NCBI GenBank assembly: GCA_905221605.1
Contig: CAJNDS010001112.1
Coordinates: 196,001-260,000, forward strand
DNA: 64,000 bases
Reading direction: 5' to 3'
Origin: Symbiodinium natans
Lineage: Eukaryota > Sar > Dinophyceae > Suessiales > Symbiodiniaceae
The notes below the pieces were generated by a model. That model was not told the origin of the DNA, searched no databases, and saw nothing but the letters and a program-made list of their open reading frames with translations. The position numbers and the translations under genes are program-made. Shown here in pieces: positions 55,201 through 64,000 of this stretch (its first letter is position 1; each line of letters opens with the position of its first letter).

Positions 55201-56503
55201 CAACACACAGTCGCCATGCCACCCTCTGTCGACTCTCTCTCCTGGTGCAAGGCCATGCTAGGAGATCATAATACTGCTAGCTCGTGGTTGTGAGAGAAGC
55301 TCGCCTACAGGGCACCACCTACAGCGCCAAGTGCGTGAAAACCCATTCGCACTGGTCCTTCTGCCGCTCGCCGAGGGCTGCCACTAAAGGGGCCCAAACC
55401 TGAAAACCGAAAGGGAAGTCAAAGGCCTAAAGGCTGTCGTGCGGCATGGCTCTGAGTGTGATGAGGGTCGTGTCAATGGGCATTCGCAGCCCAATCCTTT
55501 TGGGTCCTAGAGCCCAGCTCAGCAGCCTCGAGGGTGGAGGTGCTGGGCACGCCGTTGATCAAGATGTCCGCCTCTCTGGCTGCATCCTTGTGAGGAGCCC
55601 AAAGCACACAGAACTGCACACTGCGGAAGGGTTCTCTGGACAATTGGCGGGCTGGTGCCCGACAGTCCTGCATGTTCAAGCACAGCTCCATCGGCAGCAG
55701 CATGGCACCATCCAAAGTGTCGCAGAAGCCGTCCTCCCGTGCTCTCAGACTTCGCAACAAGTCTTCAGCAGGCTTCTTTTTAGATTTTCGTCTCTGCGCC
55801 TTCAGCGCCTCTTCGGCTGTGAGAGGAGGGTCGAGCTCCCGTCCAAGCGATGCATCCACATAGCGGAGCAACCTCTCAGCATTCCACATCGCTTCTTTTA
55901 AGACTGCCAAGGTGCAACTATCTGGGCTTTCAGGTGCAGAGCACGAGCCTCCCGTTGTCTCGGAGCCTTCGCAGAACCTCGTCATTGGCGTTGATCTGGG
56001 CTAACCTGGATTCGCCAGGTGCCATGGGCATAGAGTCTCCGGAAAAAATCCCCAAAAAGATCTTAAAAGTTGACCCCAACATCACAAGTGCGGCATTGCT
56101 GACGAGACTCAACTTTGAGGCTTGCTCAGAGGTGAGTCGCTTGCCCGACCGGCGCCACATTCGTACGCGGAGGTGCTGAGGGAAGTCTGCATATTTTCCT
56201 CCGGCTCATCATGGCAGTCGGATTCCCGTGGACTCATCAGCTGCCCCTAAACCCTAAACCCTGAACCCTGAACCCTGCTGCAAAAGCCCTACAGTAGCCT
56301 TTAAGACAAGGCAGGGTGCGCTTTAACAAACAGGCAAAGACGGCGGCCCAGGCCCCAGCGCCGACACTGACGACCTCGAGGCAGTCCTCTGGATTTTTGT
56401 TGGGCTGAACCCCTCGGGGCCGCAACATGGGAAGGTCGGGGTTTAGGGTGTTGGTTTTTATTGTTGCCACCCTTCCAGCACTCGCGCACACCGCGGGGAC
56501 TAC
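52203..56503 (-). CDS. NAD-dependent glycerol-3-phosphate dehydrogenase, at least 17 exons
   Basis: Interconverts dihydroxyacetone phosphate and glycerol-3-phosphate. Exons (minus): 56,503-56,320; 56,186-56,126; 56,005-55,952; 55,872-55,668; 55,586-55,527; 55,399-55,358; 55,121 to ~55,083; 54,069-53,999; 53,878-53,817; 53,635-53,591; 53,390-53,356; 53,177-53,115; 52,984-52,964; 52,862-52,818; 52,641-52,604; 52,489 to ~52,440; 52,266 to ~52,203. Landmarks in order: NAD-binding VGAGAWAAVF; RVRMWRRSGK; VLRRLRDN; ADILINGVPST; VVSLSKGVE with the first catalytic Lys; YFGGPNIAREIWNGEYATAR; VWHNRDVITHEVMG joined to GLKNVYAIGAG with the second catalytic Lys; HGATPNSVYFSNACA; EMTFITH; RRPETLSGPLLA joined to DTYVTMLAGRNAW with the Asp/Thr and Arg-Asn catalytic positions; GKGVIQGVSAV. 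Thirteen introns are fully resolved: 5 GC, 6 GA, 2 GT, all AG|G. Missing: the start, one exon between 55,083 and 54,069, and the C-terminal end; about 200 bp remain before the next gene's 5' region, so the gene may be 3'-truncated. Confidence 0.9.
52497..52554 (+). repeat. TCATCA/TCG triplet repeat
   Basis: CATCATCGT nonamers lying in the intron 52,490-52,603 of the dehydrogenase gene. Confidence 0.9.
53891..53950 (-). repeat. Telomere-like array filling half of a 120-nt intron
   Basis: Seven to eight TTTAGGG/TTTGGGG/TTCAGGG units (plus orientation) occupy 60 nt of the dehydrogenase intron 53,879-53,998. On the sense strand they read CCCTAAA, just before the pyrimidine-rich acceptor TCTCTTCCAG. 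Confidence 0.88.
54373..54760. repeat. Three telomere-like clusters in a dehydrogenase intron
   Basis: TTTAGGG at 54,373-54,408 and 54,534-54,560 and CCCTAAA at 54,728-54,760, all between the exons at 55,083 and 54,069. Confidence 0.85.
54837..54934 (+). mobile_element. Inverted-repeat element, family B, partly deleted copy
   Basis: Left end TTGGGATGTTCCCCTTTATA as in 24,725-24,838; the right side keeps the inner arm (GGACTGCTAGCATAAG) but lacks the outer ~14 bp. Flanking GTCAGG/CCTGAC are also complementary. Confidence 0.75.
56245..56276 (+). repeat. Telomere-like cluster in the first resolved dehydrogenase intron
   Basis: CCCTAAACCCTAAACCCTGA units between exons 56,320 and 56,186. Confidence 0.8.
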
Positions 56504-56578
56504 CTCAGAGGGTCCACACTGAACAACTGCTTGAAAAGCGCTACGTCGCAGGCTGAAGTCAAGATGCCCAGACCACCA

Positions 56579-56596
56579 GGGTTTAGGGTTTAGGGT
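56579..56596 (+). repeat. Short telomere-like cluster 5' of the dehydrogenase
   Basis: Two to three TTTAGGG units, directly after CAG. Confidence 0.7.
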
Positions 56597-56794
56597 AAGA
56601 AGCCGCATAGCTCGCTCTTGAGGAGCTCTGATGGTGATGCTACATAGCTACAAGAAGCTCATACCTCGCTCTTGAGGCGCTGTGATGGTGGGCGTATGCT
56701 ACATACTAGTAGCTACTAGATGGCAACAGCAGACCAGTGAGACTGACGGCCAAACCTCGATGCCTCTCTTTACTGGATATGGCTGCCACACGAG

Positions 56795-57059
56795 GCCGCC
56801 TTCCCAGAATGGTCCAACTCGTGGCACAAGCGGCGCAAACACCCCAGGAATCCTTGTCGCTTCTGCCCAGCACGCGCTTCAGGGCCATAAGCTCACCCAG
56901 CAGGTCTTCCGCCATGGCCACAAAACGAACTCTAGATCCTGAATAGTCCCAGTCTCAACCCAAGAGACTGAAAGTGCTCTGCGTTTGGTTGCAAAGTGTG
57001 ATCGCGACTGTGGGCAGAACGGCAGCAAAGTTCAGCAGCACATGGCGCATGACGGAGGC
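56795..57059 (-). CDS. Unassigned exon pair with a membrane-like segment
   Basis: 57,059-56,960: AG|G acceptor, ASVMRHVLLNFAAVLPTVAI then TLCNQTQSTFSLL, GT donor, phase 1. 56,938 to about 56,795: AG|GA acceptor, SRVRFVAMAEDLLGELMALK then RVLGRSDKDSW, closed by a GC donor. Phases match across the 21-nt gap, which would be a very short intron. It lies upstream of the dehydrogenase and may be the 3' part of another gene. No family assigned. Confidence 0.4.
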
Positions 57060-57248
57060 CTTGGGGTTTTACCCGCATGGTGCATGTGAGCCACAGACAC
57101 AGGGATGCCTGGTCTCCACTTCCAAAGGCCTCGGCTGTCACAAGGCTCAGCTAGCTAGTTCGCCTCGTCTTCTGGCCGAGAGGCATCTAGACTCTAGAAC
57201 AAGCAGACCAGGATCTGGGCGCCTCCAAATGTTCCAAGAAATTAGCTG

Positions 57249-57268
57249 CACCCCCCCCCCCCCCCCCC
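57249..57268 (+). repeat. Poly-C run
   Basis: About 20 consecutive C. Confidence 0.95.
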
Positions 57269-57439
57269 AATTTCGCTCGCTGTGGGCCCCTCCGCAGACC
57301 ACACAAAACACGAAAGACCGCGAAGCCCCTGTGGCACTGGCCCCCCTGACCCTAACCCCCTTCAAACCCCACAAACGGTGCTGCACGGACTTGACATTGG
57401 ACTTGGCTTTCCTTCGTCTGCGACGCGCACGCTAAACCC

Positions 57440-59810
57440 CGCGTTGGGCCGGCCCGGCTGCCGAGGCGGCGTGCGTAAGCGCTTACAATGACGTTGGAAA
57501 ACAAGAGTAGCACAAGTCACGTTTAAAGGCTAACTTCCTCAGTTCTTGAAAGAGCTGTTTCTGACTCGTGCTTTCTCGTCGTGGACTCTTCAATGGCGTG
57601 GTTAAGCTGGTTTCGAGTCTCCTTTTCGAGCGGCTGGAGTCCCGAAGCTGGGAGTGCTCTGATCGCTGAACTCCTGAACCGCAAGTACTTCAGAGCGCCA
57701 CGGACGGCCTATTGACCTGCTGCATGCTCTGGCAAATTTGGGTGGGCTCAGACTCGACTTGAAGTTCACCCTTAGCCAAAAGCTTCAGGGCGGTACATGC
57801 AATCCTGACCAGCATGGCAGACTCCTCATCGTGACTCCACGAGAGTGGACCACCCCCGGCAGCGTCCCCACCTGGTTAGCAGCGAAACGCCCCTAGACCA
57901 TATGGGAACACTTGCTTAAAGAATACAGACCTTAAAATCCACGAACCAGCACACTGTCTCAGAATCCCAGCAGCCTCGGGATGCAGTACGTCCATCGAGA
58001 GGGAAAGGAGGAAGAAACGGGGAGAACAAAAGACCAATACAATACTATGTGAGTATAACTGTGAGAACCTGGCATTGCTCGTGTCCATCTCTTTAGGTTT
58101 GACATGTTACAGTCAACCCAGAACTGCCGTCTGAAGATCTTCTTTCTATGTCCGTGTCTCCGAATGCACACAAACCCTGGTTACAGCTCTCAGTGTCTGC
58201 GAGATGAGGGCCAAACAAGCGCTGAAGGGAAGCAGCCTCAGTCAGAGCTACTCCATGCAAAGCCCTCGCATTTGTGGCATTTGTGGTGGGGGACTGCGGC
58301 TCTCCCAAAGTCAACATAGCTTCTGCCAAGTTGCCAGGCACGCTGCTGCTTTGCGAAGTCTAGCCTGCCGCGTCCGAAGAGTCTGAAAGATAGCCAGCCC
58401 AAAGAGTGCTGCTCTTTTTACAGTCAGCGCATAAAGACACCCATTCTTGCGCGGCTCTTCTTCTTCTTCTTCCCAGAAGGCATGGCCCCCTACCCCACCC
58501 CTGCATCCGCGCGTGCTTGGCCCCCTGTGTCCAAGTCCTGTTATTGGCCGGGCTGTTTTGGCGCTTTGCTGTCGGGCACACGCGTCTATCCCCGAGTTTT
58601 TGGAGGCAATGCTGAGGGCTGAGCTAGTCTCGGGCACTCATGCCTGTGGTAGCTCAAGCCAGCACAAGGCCCTTGAAGCAACACAGAAGAATCCCCCCCA
58701 AAGAAACCCAGGGCAACCTCACCCGAAGACCTCCCCTTCACAGCTCCGAACTGACCCTACAACTGCGACTCTTATCTCGATCTTTTTCTTCGTTTTCTTC
58801 TTCTTTTCTTCTTCGTCTTCTCCTCCTTCGTCTTCTTCTGCTGCTGGCCTGATTCCTTCCCCATCTCTGTCTCTCTCGCTCTCTCTATGCCTCACTCACC
58901 CTCTCTCTCTGAGCCCTCGTGTCTCATAAGGGACTTGCATGGGCAAAGCAGGATCAATCCGATGCGTTTGCGTTTGCCGCTTCGCTGTCCATCAAACTTG
59001 CCTGCTCTGTGAAACAAGCACCCATGGACTCGCCCAGAAAATACGCAAGTCGGAAACGGATTCATGCTCGTTTCCTGCGCTGTGCGAGCGAGCAATCGGT
59101 CACTAACTGGAAACAGCATTTCAAGTCTTCAAGTTCCGGCTTCAACGAGTTACTACTGGCAACAAAAAGCTTACTCGTAATGTCGATGGGAATCTTGCAC
59201 TCACGGGGTAATGACCGCTCACATCCGCTGAGCATGCTGCGGAAACTCTCTTTAAGATCGGCGCAGCATGGGGAACCCATTCACCATCTTGGAGTGGCGG
59301 CGGGCATCTGCTTCCAACTCTTGAACGCTAGCGACCACAGAAGCCTTGAACCCAACTCTACACCCTAAACCCTAAACCCTAAACCCACATACACCTCCCA
59401 AAACCTCACCGTGACAGAACCGATCCTGCATCTGCTGGGATGAAAACGATCAGGCCGCGCTTTCTTTTTTTTACTGCCGAATGCCTAGGTAACTTAACAA
59501 AACAATCTCAACTTCCCTTTCAGGACGATGGATCCCCAAAACAAACTCTTCCCTTCCGAAGTGCGGCACAGGCCCGCCCAGATTTTCACTCCAAAGCCCA
59601 TTTCAGAGAGCTTTGGGCCACTGGGGGCTTGGCAAAATCTATCAGGAAAGGCATGCCACGTTGCTCACATGTGGGCAGGCGCGTTCCCGAATCCAGGGGC
59701 CCACACACGTCGTTGGAGTGAGCCAGATTACTACAACCCGAGAACTTTTAGGAACCGGGTAGTATTTGGCGGTACTGTGGTAAACCATGCATACAAGACC
59801 ATACATACAA
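57440..59810. other. Stretch without a recognised gene
   Basis: Contains TTC/TTCTTCG pyrimidine triplets (58,460-58,475; 58,785-58,845), a CTCT-rich tract near 58,865-58,915 and a small telomere-like cluster (59,359-59,387). No supported coding region. Confidence 0.45.
59359..59387 (+). repeat. Telomere-like CCCTAAA cluster
   Basis: Four CCCTAAA units, about 430 bp beyond the cysteine synthase stop codon. Confidence 0.85.
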
Positions 59811-59819
59811 GCGAGCGAC

Positions 59820-61097
59820 CTACATTTGAAAACTCGGAGTGGACCTAGAAATCACAAGCTCTTCATCGTTCATGTGCTCATTGATGTTGGCAAAGAGAGG
59901 CGTCGAAAAGTAGCGCTCGGCCGTGTCCGCGAGCAACACAAGCAGAACTGACCCTTCAGGGGCTCTCTTGGCCATCTCGACAGCTGCATGCATGGAAGCT
60001 CCTCCCGAGAGGCCCGTGAAGATGCCCTGAGTCTTCGCGAGCATCTGTGACATGGTCACGGCCGCAGTGCCTGACACTGCCACGTATTCGTCATAGCCTG
60101 GATTCTTCACACCATCCTCGACAATCTTGGCGATGAAGTCGGGAGTCCAGCCTTGAATGAGATGAGGAGCGAAGAAGGGGTGGGAGGTTGTGGCAGAGCC
60201 ATCCGCGCGCCGCTCCGTTTTCTGCCCAGATGCCAGCAGAGGCGCCTCCGCAGGTTCTGCCAGGCAAATCTTCACCTCAGGACGGTGCTCACGCAGACGT
60301 CGCCCTGCGCCAACAAACGTCCCACCGGTCCCGTAGCCCAGAACGAGGTAGTCCAGCTGCGCGCCGTCAAAGTCACTGAGTATCTCCAATCCAGTGGTGT
60401 TATAATGAAACTGATGATTCGCTTCGCTTTCGAACTGGTGACACAAAAACCACCCATGTGCTCTGGCCTCAACAACTCAGGCTTGGATAGGCCGGAGCCA
60501 TGCCGTGACACATCGTTCTTAAATTAGCGCTGCTACACTGACTCACTAGCGTCAAGCAAAGAGAACAAGCCAGAAGAGTGCTTCTTCCCAGGGCAGAACA
60601 TGCAAGAGATTGCGAAGCCTATTTCGACGAGGCGCTAGCTCCTGAGCCTTGATCACCATGCCGGTACCTTTGCCGGCCCGTGGCGTCACGATGACTCGGG
60701 CACCCAAGTAGCGCATAAGCTTTCCTTAGCGATGCTCAGAAAAACTCCCTGAGACTGTGAGAGATCTCGGAGCGTTGAGTTGCAAAACCGATGTCGAAGA
60801 ACCGTCGCAACCACTAAGGCATTATTTGTCCGAAGCGTCTTTGGCCACCCGTCTACTGTAGCAGCGCACTACGGGGTTGCAAAGGGTTCAGAGCTTCGAC
60901 GCTCACTCTCGCACAAGGCTGGCTAGGTCTCTGACTGAGTCATTGCATCAAGTCAAGCTCACGACTACTCGTCGGGGCGAGAGGCATCCCGTAAAGTGAC
61001 CAACTCACTTGCTCCCCCCCCTACTCTTGAGATCTTAGCGCCGCTATAACACCCCTGCCACGTAACAACGATCTGTACCAGAAACACCAAAGATCTA

Positions 61098-61158
<61 letters not shown>

Positions 61159-62440
61159 ACAACCGAACATCGACCATGGCCATGGTGGGCACCCCCACTA
61201 TTCCAAACACTTCCTCGCTACCAACTCACGGCGACTTCTTTAGAAATGTCCAATGGCATCGACTGGATGGCACATATGTGTTCTGTAGCATGCACGAAAA
61301 AAAGCTGGGAGTGTTGAGTTTAGGAAAAAATTTGCCGCCCGCCCAGAACTCGCTTCTTTTCCAAAACGGGATGACTTATACACCCAACCAGATTGCTGCG
61401 CGAGCATCGTCTCTCCACAGAAAAAGATTCCGCCATGGTAATGACCTCAATGCCAGCGGCCATGCCAATGCTTTTTTCCGGGATGCCAACCTGTCACTTT
61501 TTAGATTAGGCACCTCGTGGCTGCTGCTGAGTTGAAGAACAGATTGAAAAAACAGAGCAGCAGCCCCCAGAATGCAACACAAAGATTGTCTTTCTGCTGT
61601 GCACTCTATCCACAACACAGGAGCCCGACTCCACCTGACCTTTTTTGCAAAAGGCCTCCACCTGACCGGAACAGCCTACTGAATCATCCGAGGCGAGGAC
61701 GCACTTGTAGCCGCGCTGTGCACATACCATCGCTAAGGCTATGCCTCTGCAGATGCAACGACTTGATGCAAGCTGAAGTGGCTCACATTGCGAGCAATGA
61801 AGCGGTTCAAGCCAACTGGGCACTTTCAAACCTACCGGTACCCTGAGCAGGCGCTAAACACGTACCACCGGGCGGATTTCTACTAGTTAAGGCAGCGTGT
61901 CTCGGCAGGCCTGTGTTTCCTGAGGTCGCCTCCACCACCGTGTCTCCGGGTTTGATGAGTCCTCGGCCTTGACAAGCTGGGAGCGCAAGGGATGCTTGAT
62001 GAGCAGCGATTGCAAGTGCTGTCCTGTGATACTTTGGTGTGCACACCAAGACGCGTTCGGCATCTTCGATGATGCCGCACGCAAGTCGGTCCTCCACCAA
62101 CAAGGCTACCAAGTTGCGGCTGCCTTGCGCAGATGACTGGCTCAACACTCACGAGGCCCATTCCTTGACACTCGATAGCGGATTGAAGTACTCGAGCTTG
62201 GCGAAAATAGTCCGACCTGACACGGCAGTCATAGGATTGTAGCATTGTAGCAAGCAAGCGATACAAACTTTGCTGAAGGGGTTCTGTGCCCAACAACGAC
62301 CTTGCTGTCTCTGCGTGCAAATGGGCCTGGCCTGGAGGACAAATAGCCTTGGAGATTCGGATGCACGGCGTGTCCCCCACGGTCTCGGTGATCTGGGCGT
62401 GCCACGGCCCCGGGCAGCTTGAGGAATCTTTTCGTGGCCA
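59820..62440 (-). CDS. Cysteine synthase (O-acetylserine thiol-lyase), eight resolved exons
   Basis: PLP enzyme making cysteine from O-acetylserine and sulfide. Exons (minus): open from 62,440 to 62,332; 62,216-62,164; 62,091-62,055; 61,967-61,911; 61,744-61,701; 61,445-61,409; 60,724-60,636; 60,467-59,820 (TAG stop). Total 357 codons, phases consistent throughout. Landmarks: ITETVGDTPCIRISKAICPP; AKLEYFNPLSSVK with the PLP lysine, joined to DRLACGIIEDAER; RGLIKPGDTVVEATSGNTG (substrate loop); IALAMVCAQRGYKC; VITMAESFSVERR; LMRYLGARVIVTP; GWFLCHQFESEANHQFHYNT; GYGTGGTFVGAGR (phosphate-binding loop); HLIQGWTPDFI; GIFTGLSGGAS; C-terminus ISRSTPSFQM. Seven introns of 72-684 nt: donors GC, GA, GC, GC, GT, GA, GC, all with AG|G. 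The start codon is in an unseen upstream exon (a stop precedes 62,440 in frame), so targeting cannot be judged. No heme or CBS domain, so cystathionine beta-synthase is unlikely. Confidence 0.94.
61100..61158 (+). repeat. 59-nt poly-C run in a cysteine synthase intron
   Basis: Uninterrupted C run inside the 684-nt intron 60,725-61,408; on the sense strand it is poly-G. Real length is uncertain because such runs are hard to sequence. Confidence 0.95.
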
Positions 62441-62525
62441 TTATTACTTCATATGCCTGCCGGCGTGCTCTGCACGCTCCCGCCATTCTGGACCGTTTTC
62501 CAGACTTGTCGTAATATGGTGATAG

Positions 62526-62643
62526 TTTGGAATGCTGCCCCTTATACTAACAGCCCGTAATAAGGATTACAATAGGGGGTACGATAATCCCTACTAAGGA
62601 CTGTTAGTATAAGGGGGGGGGGGGGGGGGGGGACATCCCAAAT
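62526..62643 (+). mobile_element. Inverted-repeat element, family B, with an expanded G run
   Basis: Left part TTTGGAATGCTGCCCCTTAT ... TAACA; right part GGACTGTTAGTATAAG, then a run of about 20 G where intact copies have five, then ACATCCCAAA. It lies just upstream of the cysteine synthase 5' exons. Confidence 0.78.
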
Positions 62644-62746
62644 TATGATGATGACCCTGGAGCTGCAGACGTGCAAGAATGAATATATCAACAACCAGCC
62701 CTTGGGCAAGCCTTTGGGCTGTGGCCAAGCCTTGGGCACCTGTCAC

Positions 62747-62828
62747 CCTAAACCCTAAACCCTAGTTAATCTCTTTTGAACCCGAAACCCTAAACCCTAA
62801 ACTCTAAACCCTAAACCCTAAACCCTCA
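62747..62828 (+). repeat. Telomere-like CCCTAAA clusters
   Basis: Two clusters, 62,747-62,765 and 62,786-62,828, separated by about 20 bp. Confidence 0.88.
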
Positions 62829-63314
62829 TTCTGCGCTAACCCCTCTGCTCGCCAAGGCACATTGTTGTAAAGCCGGCCTCGGCCTTTGCCACGGTCGCGC
62901 GTGCCCGCCAGAAGAGACAGTCCCTTTGTCGACAGGCAGCCCCAACATGACATGGCGCGGTAAGCTCCGGCCCACAATTTTAAAAATAGAAACCAAGCTT
63001 GCCACTCATGGTTAGTCGTCCGCATGGGCTGTCTATTGTGATGCAAACAGCAGTAGAACAGCATGTTTGTTGCGCAGGTGACTACCTCGTGTCTGGGACT
63101 CTAGGAGCGGCTGTCGCCAAAGCCACGGGGACGCAGAAGCGTCAGCAAGTCATGATCCTTAAGGTCCTTAACAAAAGCTATTTAAAGATCCTACAAGCAC
63201 ACCTACACTTGCCGTATGTTGCGATGAGTTCTACTTTGGGGCAGCTCATCTTGGCATCGGCACAATGATTGCAAACCAGAAGCACGACCCACCCTTGAAA
63301 GTAGGGTCGGAATC

Positions 63315-63551
63315 CCTGAACGTTGCGCTCCAGGACGGCCAAGCCAGAGCCCCCAGCTGCAAGATCATCATCATCCTCATCATGCTTCCGCGCAAAGACC
63401 TCACAGCCCTTCCGGTACCTTGTCTCGGCACCAAAGTGCGGGAGGGGCGAACTGACAGGACCTGCACATGTCCATCCAAGTAACAAGATGTAACGTACTT
63501 GTATAAGCCCGGCTCCATGCTCGGGACCCACTCGAGCCGCTGAAGTCTGAC
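63315..63551 (-). CDS. Unassigned gene, two exons
   Basis: 63,551-63,462: AG|G acceptor, exactly 30 codons (VRLQRLEWVPSMEPGLYKYV then TSCYLDGHVQ), GT donor. 63,418-63,315: AG|G acceptor, YRKGCEVFARKHDEDDDDLA then AGGSGLAVLERNVQ, GA donor. The 43-nt gap would be a very short intron and the phases do not join directly (0 against 2), so another small exon is possible. No family recognised; the gene continues beyond both ends. Confidence 0.4.
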
Positions 63552-63579
63552 CTCCGTCAACCTCTACCAGGGCCTTGCC

Positions 63580-64000
63580 ACAAAAGAAATTCCTTGACCT
63601 GGGCTTCCGCGGTATCTCAGACCCGACCTCTCCCCCCCCCCTTCTCACATCCGAAGTTTGGGCCTTTCACCGGCGTCACAGGCTCGGCCGCCTCACGTCG
63701 GGGTGGCTGGCTCGGCCAACCTCAGCTCAACCCGGGTGTCTAAGAGTCGGCGGACAGCGACACCACAAAAGGAAGAAGCCCATTGCGTGCTGCACTGCAT
63801 GAAGTTCTCCCAACCTGGATGATGAACCACGAGCAAATCAGCCAGGGCCTGGCAGAGTGCAGAAGACATGTCTGGAGTCTAGAGAACTCTGCTGGCAATC
63901 GCTCGATCCCAAGTACACAGTCGGGCCATATTCTGCCTGCCACAGCAGCTGGCGCTGTTGCAATGGCCTGGGGCAGATGACGGTGTATCTACGACACTGG
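63580..64000. other. Right edge without a recognised gene
   Basis: A 10-C run near 63,630 and single-copy DNA; no supported coding region. Confidence 0.4.

Noticed and set aside
55930-56160. Cation-efflux (CDF) transporter start suggested by a hydrophobic run SLVSNAALVMLGSTFKIFLG
   Set aside because: Family-guided splicing shows this run is intronic within the glycerol-3-phosphate dehydrogenase gene, between exons ending 56,126 and starting 56,005.

Overview
The window looks like nuclear DNA of a dinoflagellate, most probably a Symbiodiniaceae-like species. No RNA gene or prokaryotic operon was found. The main evidence is splicing. By following conserved protein families across exon junctions I resolved 43 introns by hand: 25 begin GC, 11 begin GA and only 7 begin GT, and 42 of the 43 end in AG followed by an exonic G. 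That combination is a known dinoflagellate peculiarity. Other signs are short degenerate spliced-leader-like tracts, about 25 clusters of the plant/dinoflagellate telomere unit TTTAGGG, long microsatellites, and all recognised genes lying on one strand. Because exons are short (often 20-90 nt), simple open reading frames miss most of the genes; the models here were assembled junction by junction and need transcript support.

Layout, left to right. 1-2,000: arrays of a ~107-bp unit with an internal hairpin, in two opposed orientations. 2,050-4,910: a G/T-only microsatellite desert. 5,000-9,100: low-complexity pyrimidine tracts and scattered exon-like segments. 9,342-13,227 (minus): a DHHC protein S-palmitoyltransferase. 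13,430-31,200: mostly non-coding, with unassigned minus-strand exons near 14.1, 16.1, 20.1-20.8, 24.2-24.6 and 28.8 kb, many beside telomere-like repeats. 31,290-36,250 (minus): a six-transmembrane voltage-gated potassium channel. 39,850-44,400 (minus): a protein with five EF-hands. 46,570-47,060 (minus): an unassigned gene. 47,940-51,930 (minus): a predicted secreted BPI/LBP-type lipid-binding region continuous with a polytopic membrane region that resembles PqiA. 52,200-56,503 (minus): an NAD-dependent glycerol-3-phosphate dehydrogenase in at least 17 exons. 56,800-57,060 (minus): an unassigned membrane-like exon pair. 59,820-62,440 (minus): cysteine synthase. 63,315-63,551 (minus): an unassigned gene.

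Functionally the genes are unrelated household and signalling genes: lipid modification of proteins, potassium permeability, calcium sensing, lipid handling at a membrane, glycerol-3-phosphate formation and cysteine synthesis. Shared orientation suggests one unidirectional cluster, usual for dinoflagellates, where polycistronic transcripts are resolved by spliced-leader trans-splicing. The most unusual items are the BPI-plus-membrane fusion with a spliced-leader-like relic upstream, telomere-like arrays that make up much of some introns, and several families of short terminal-inverted-repeat elements.
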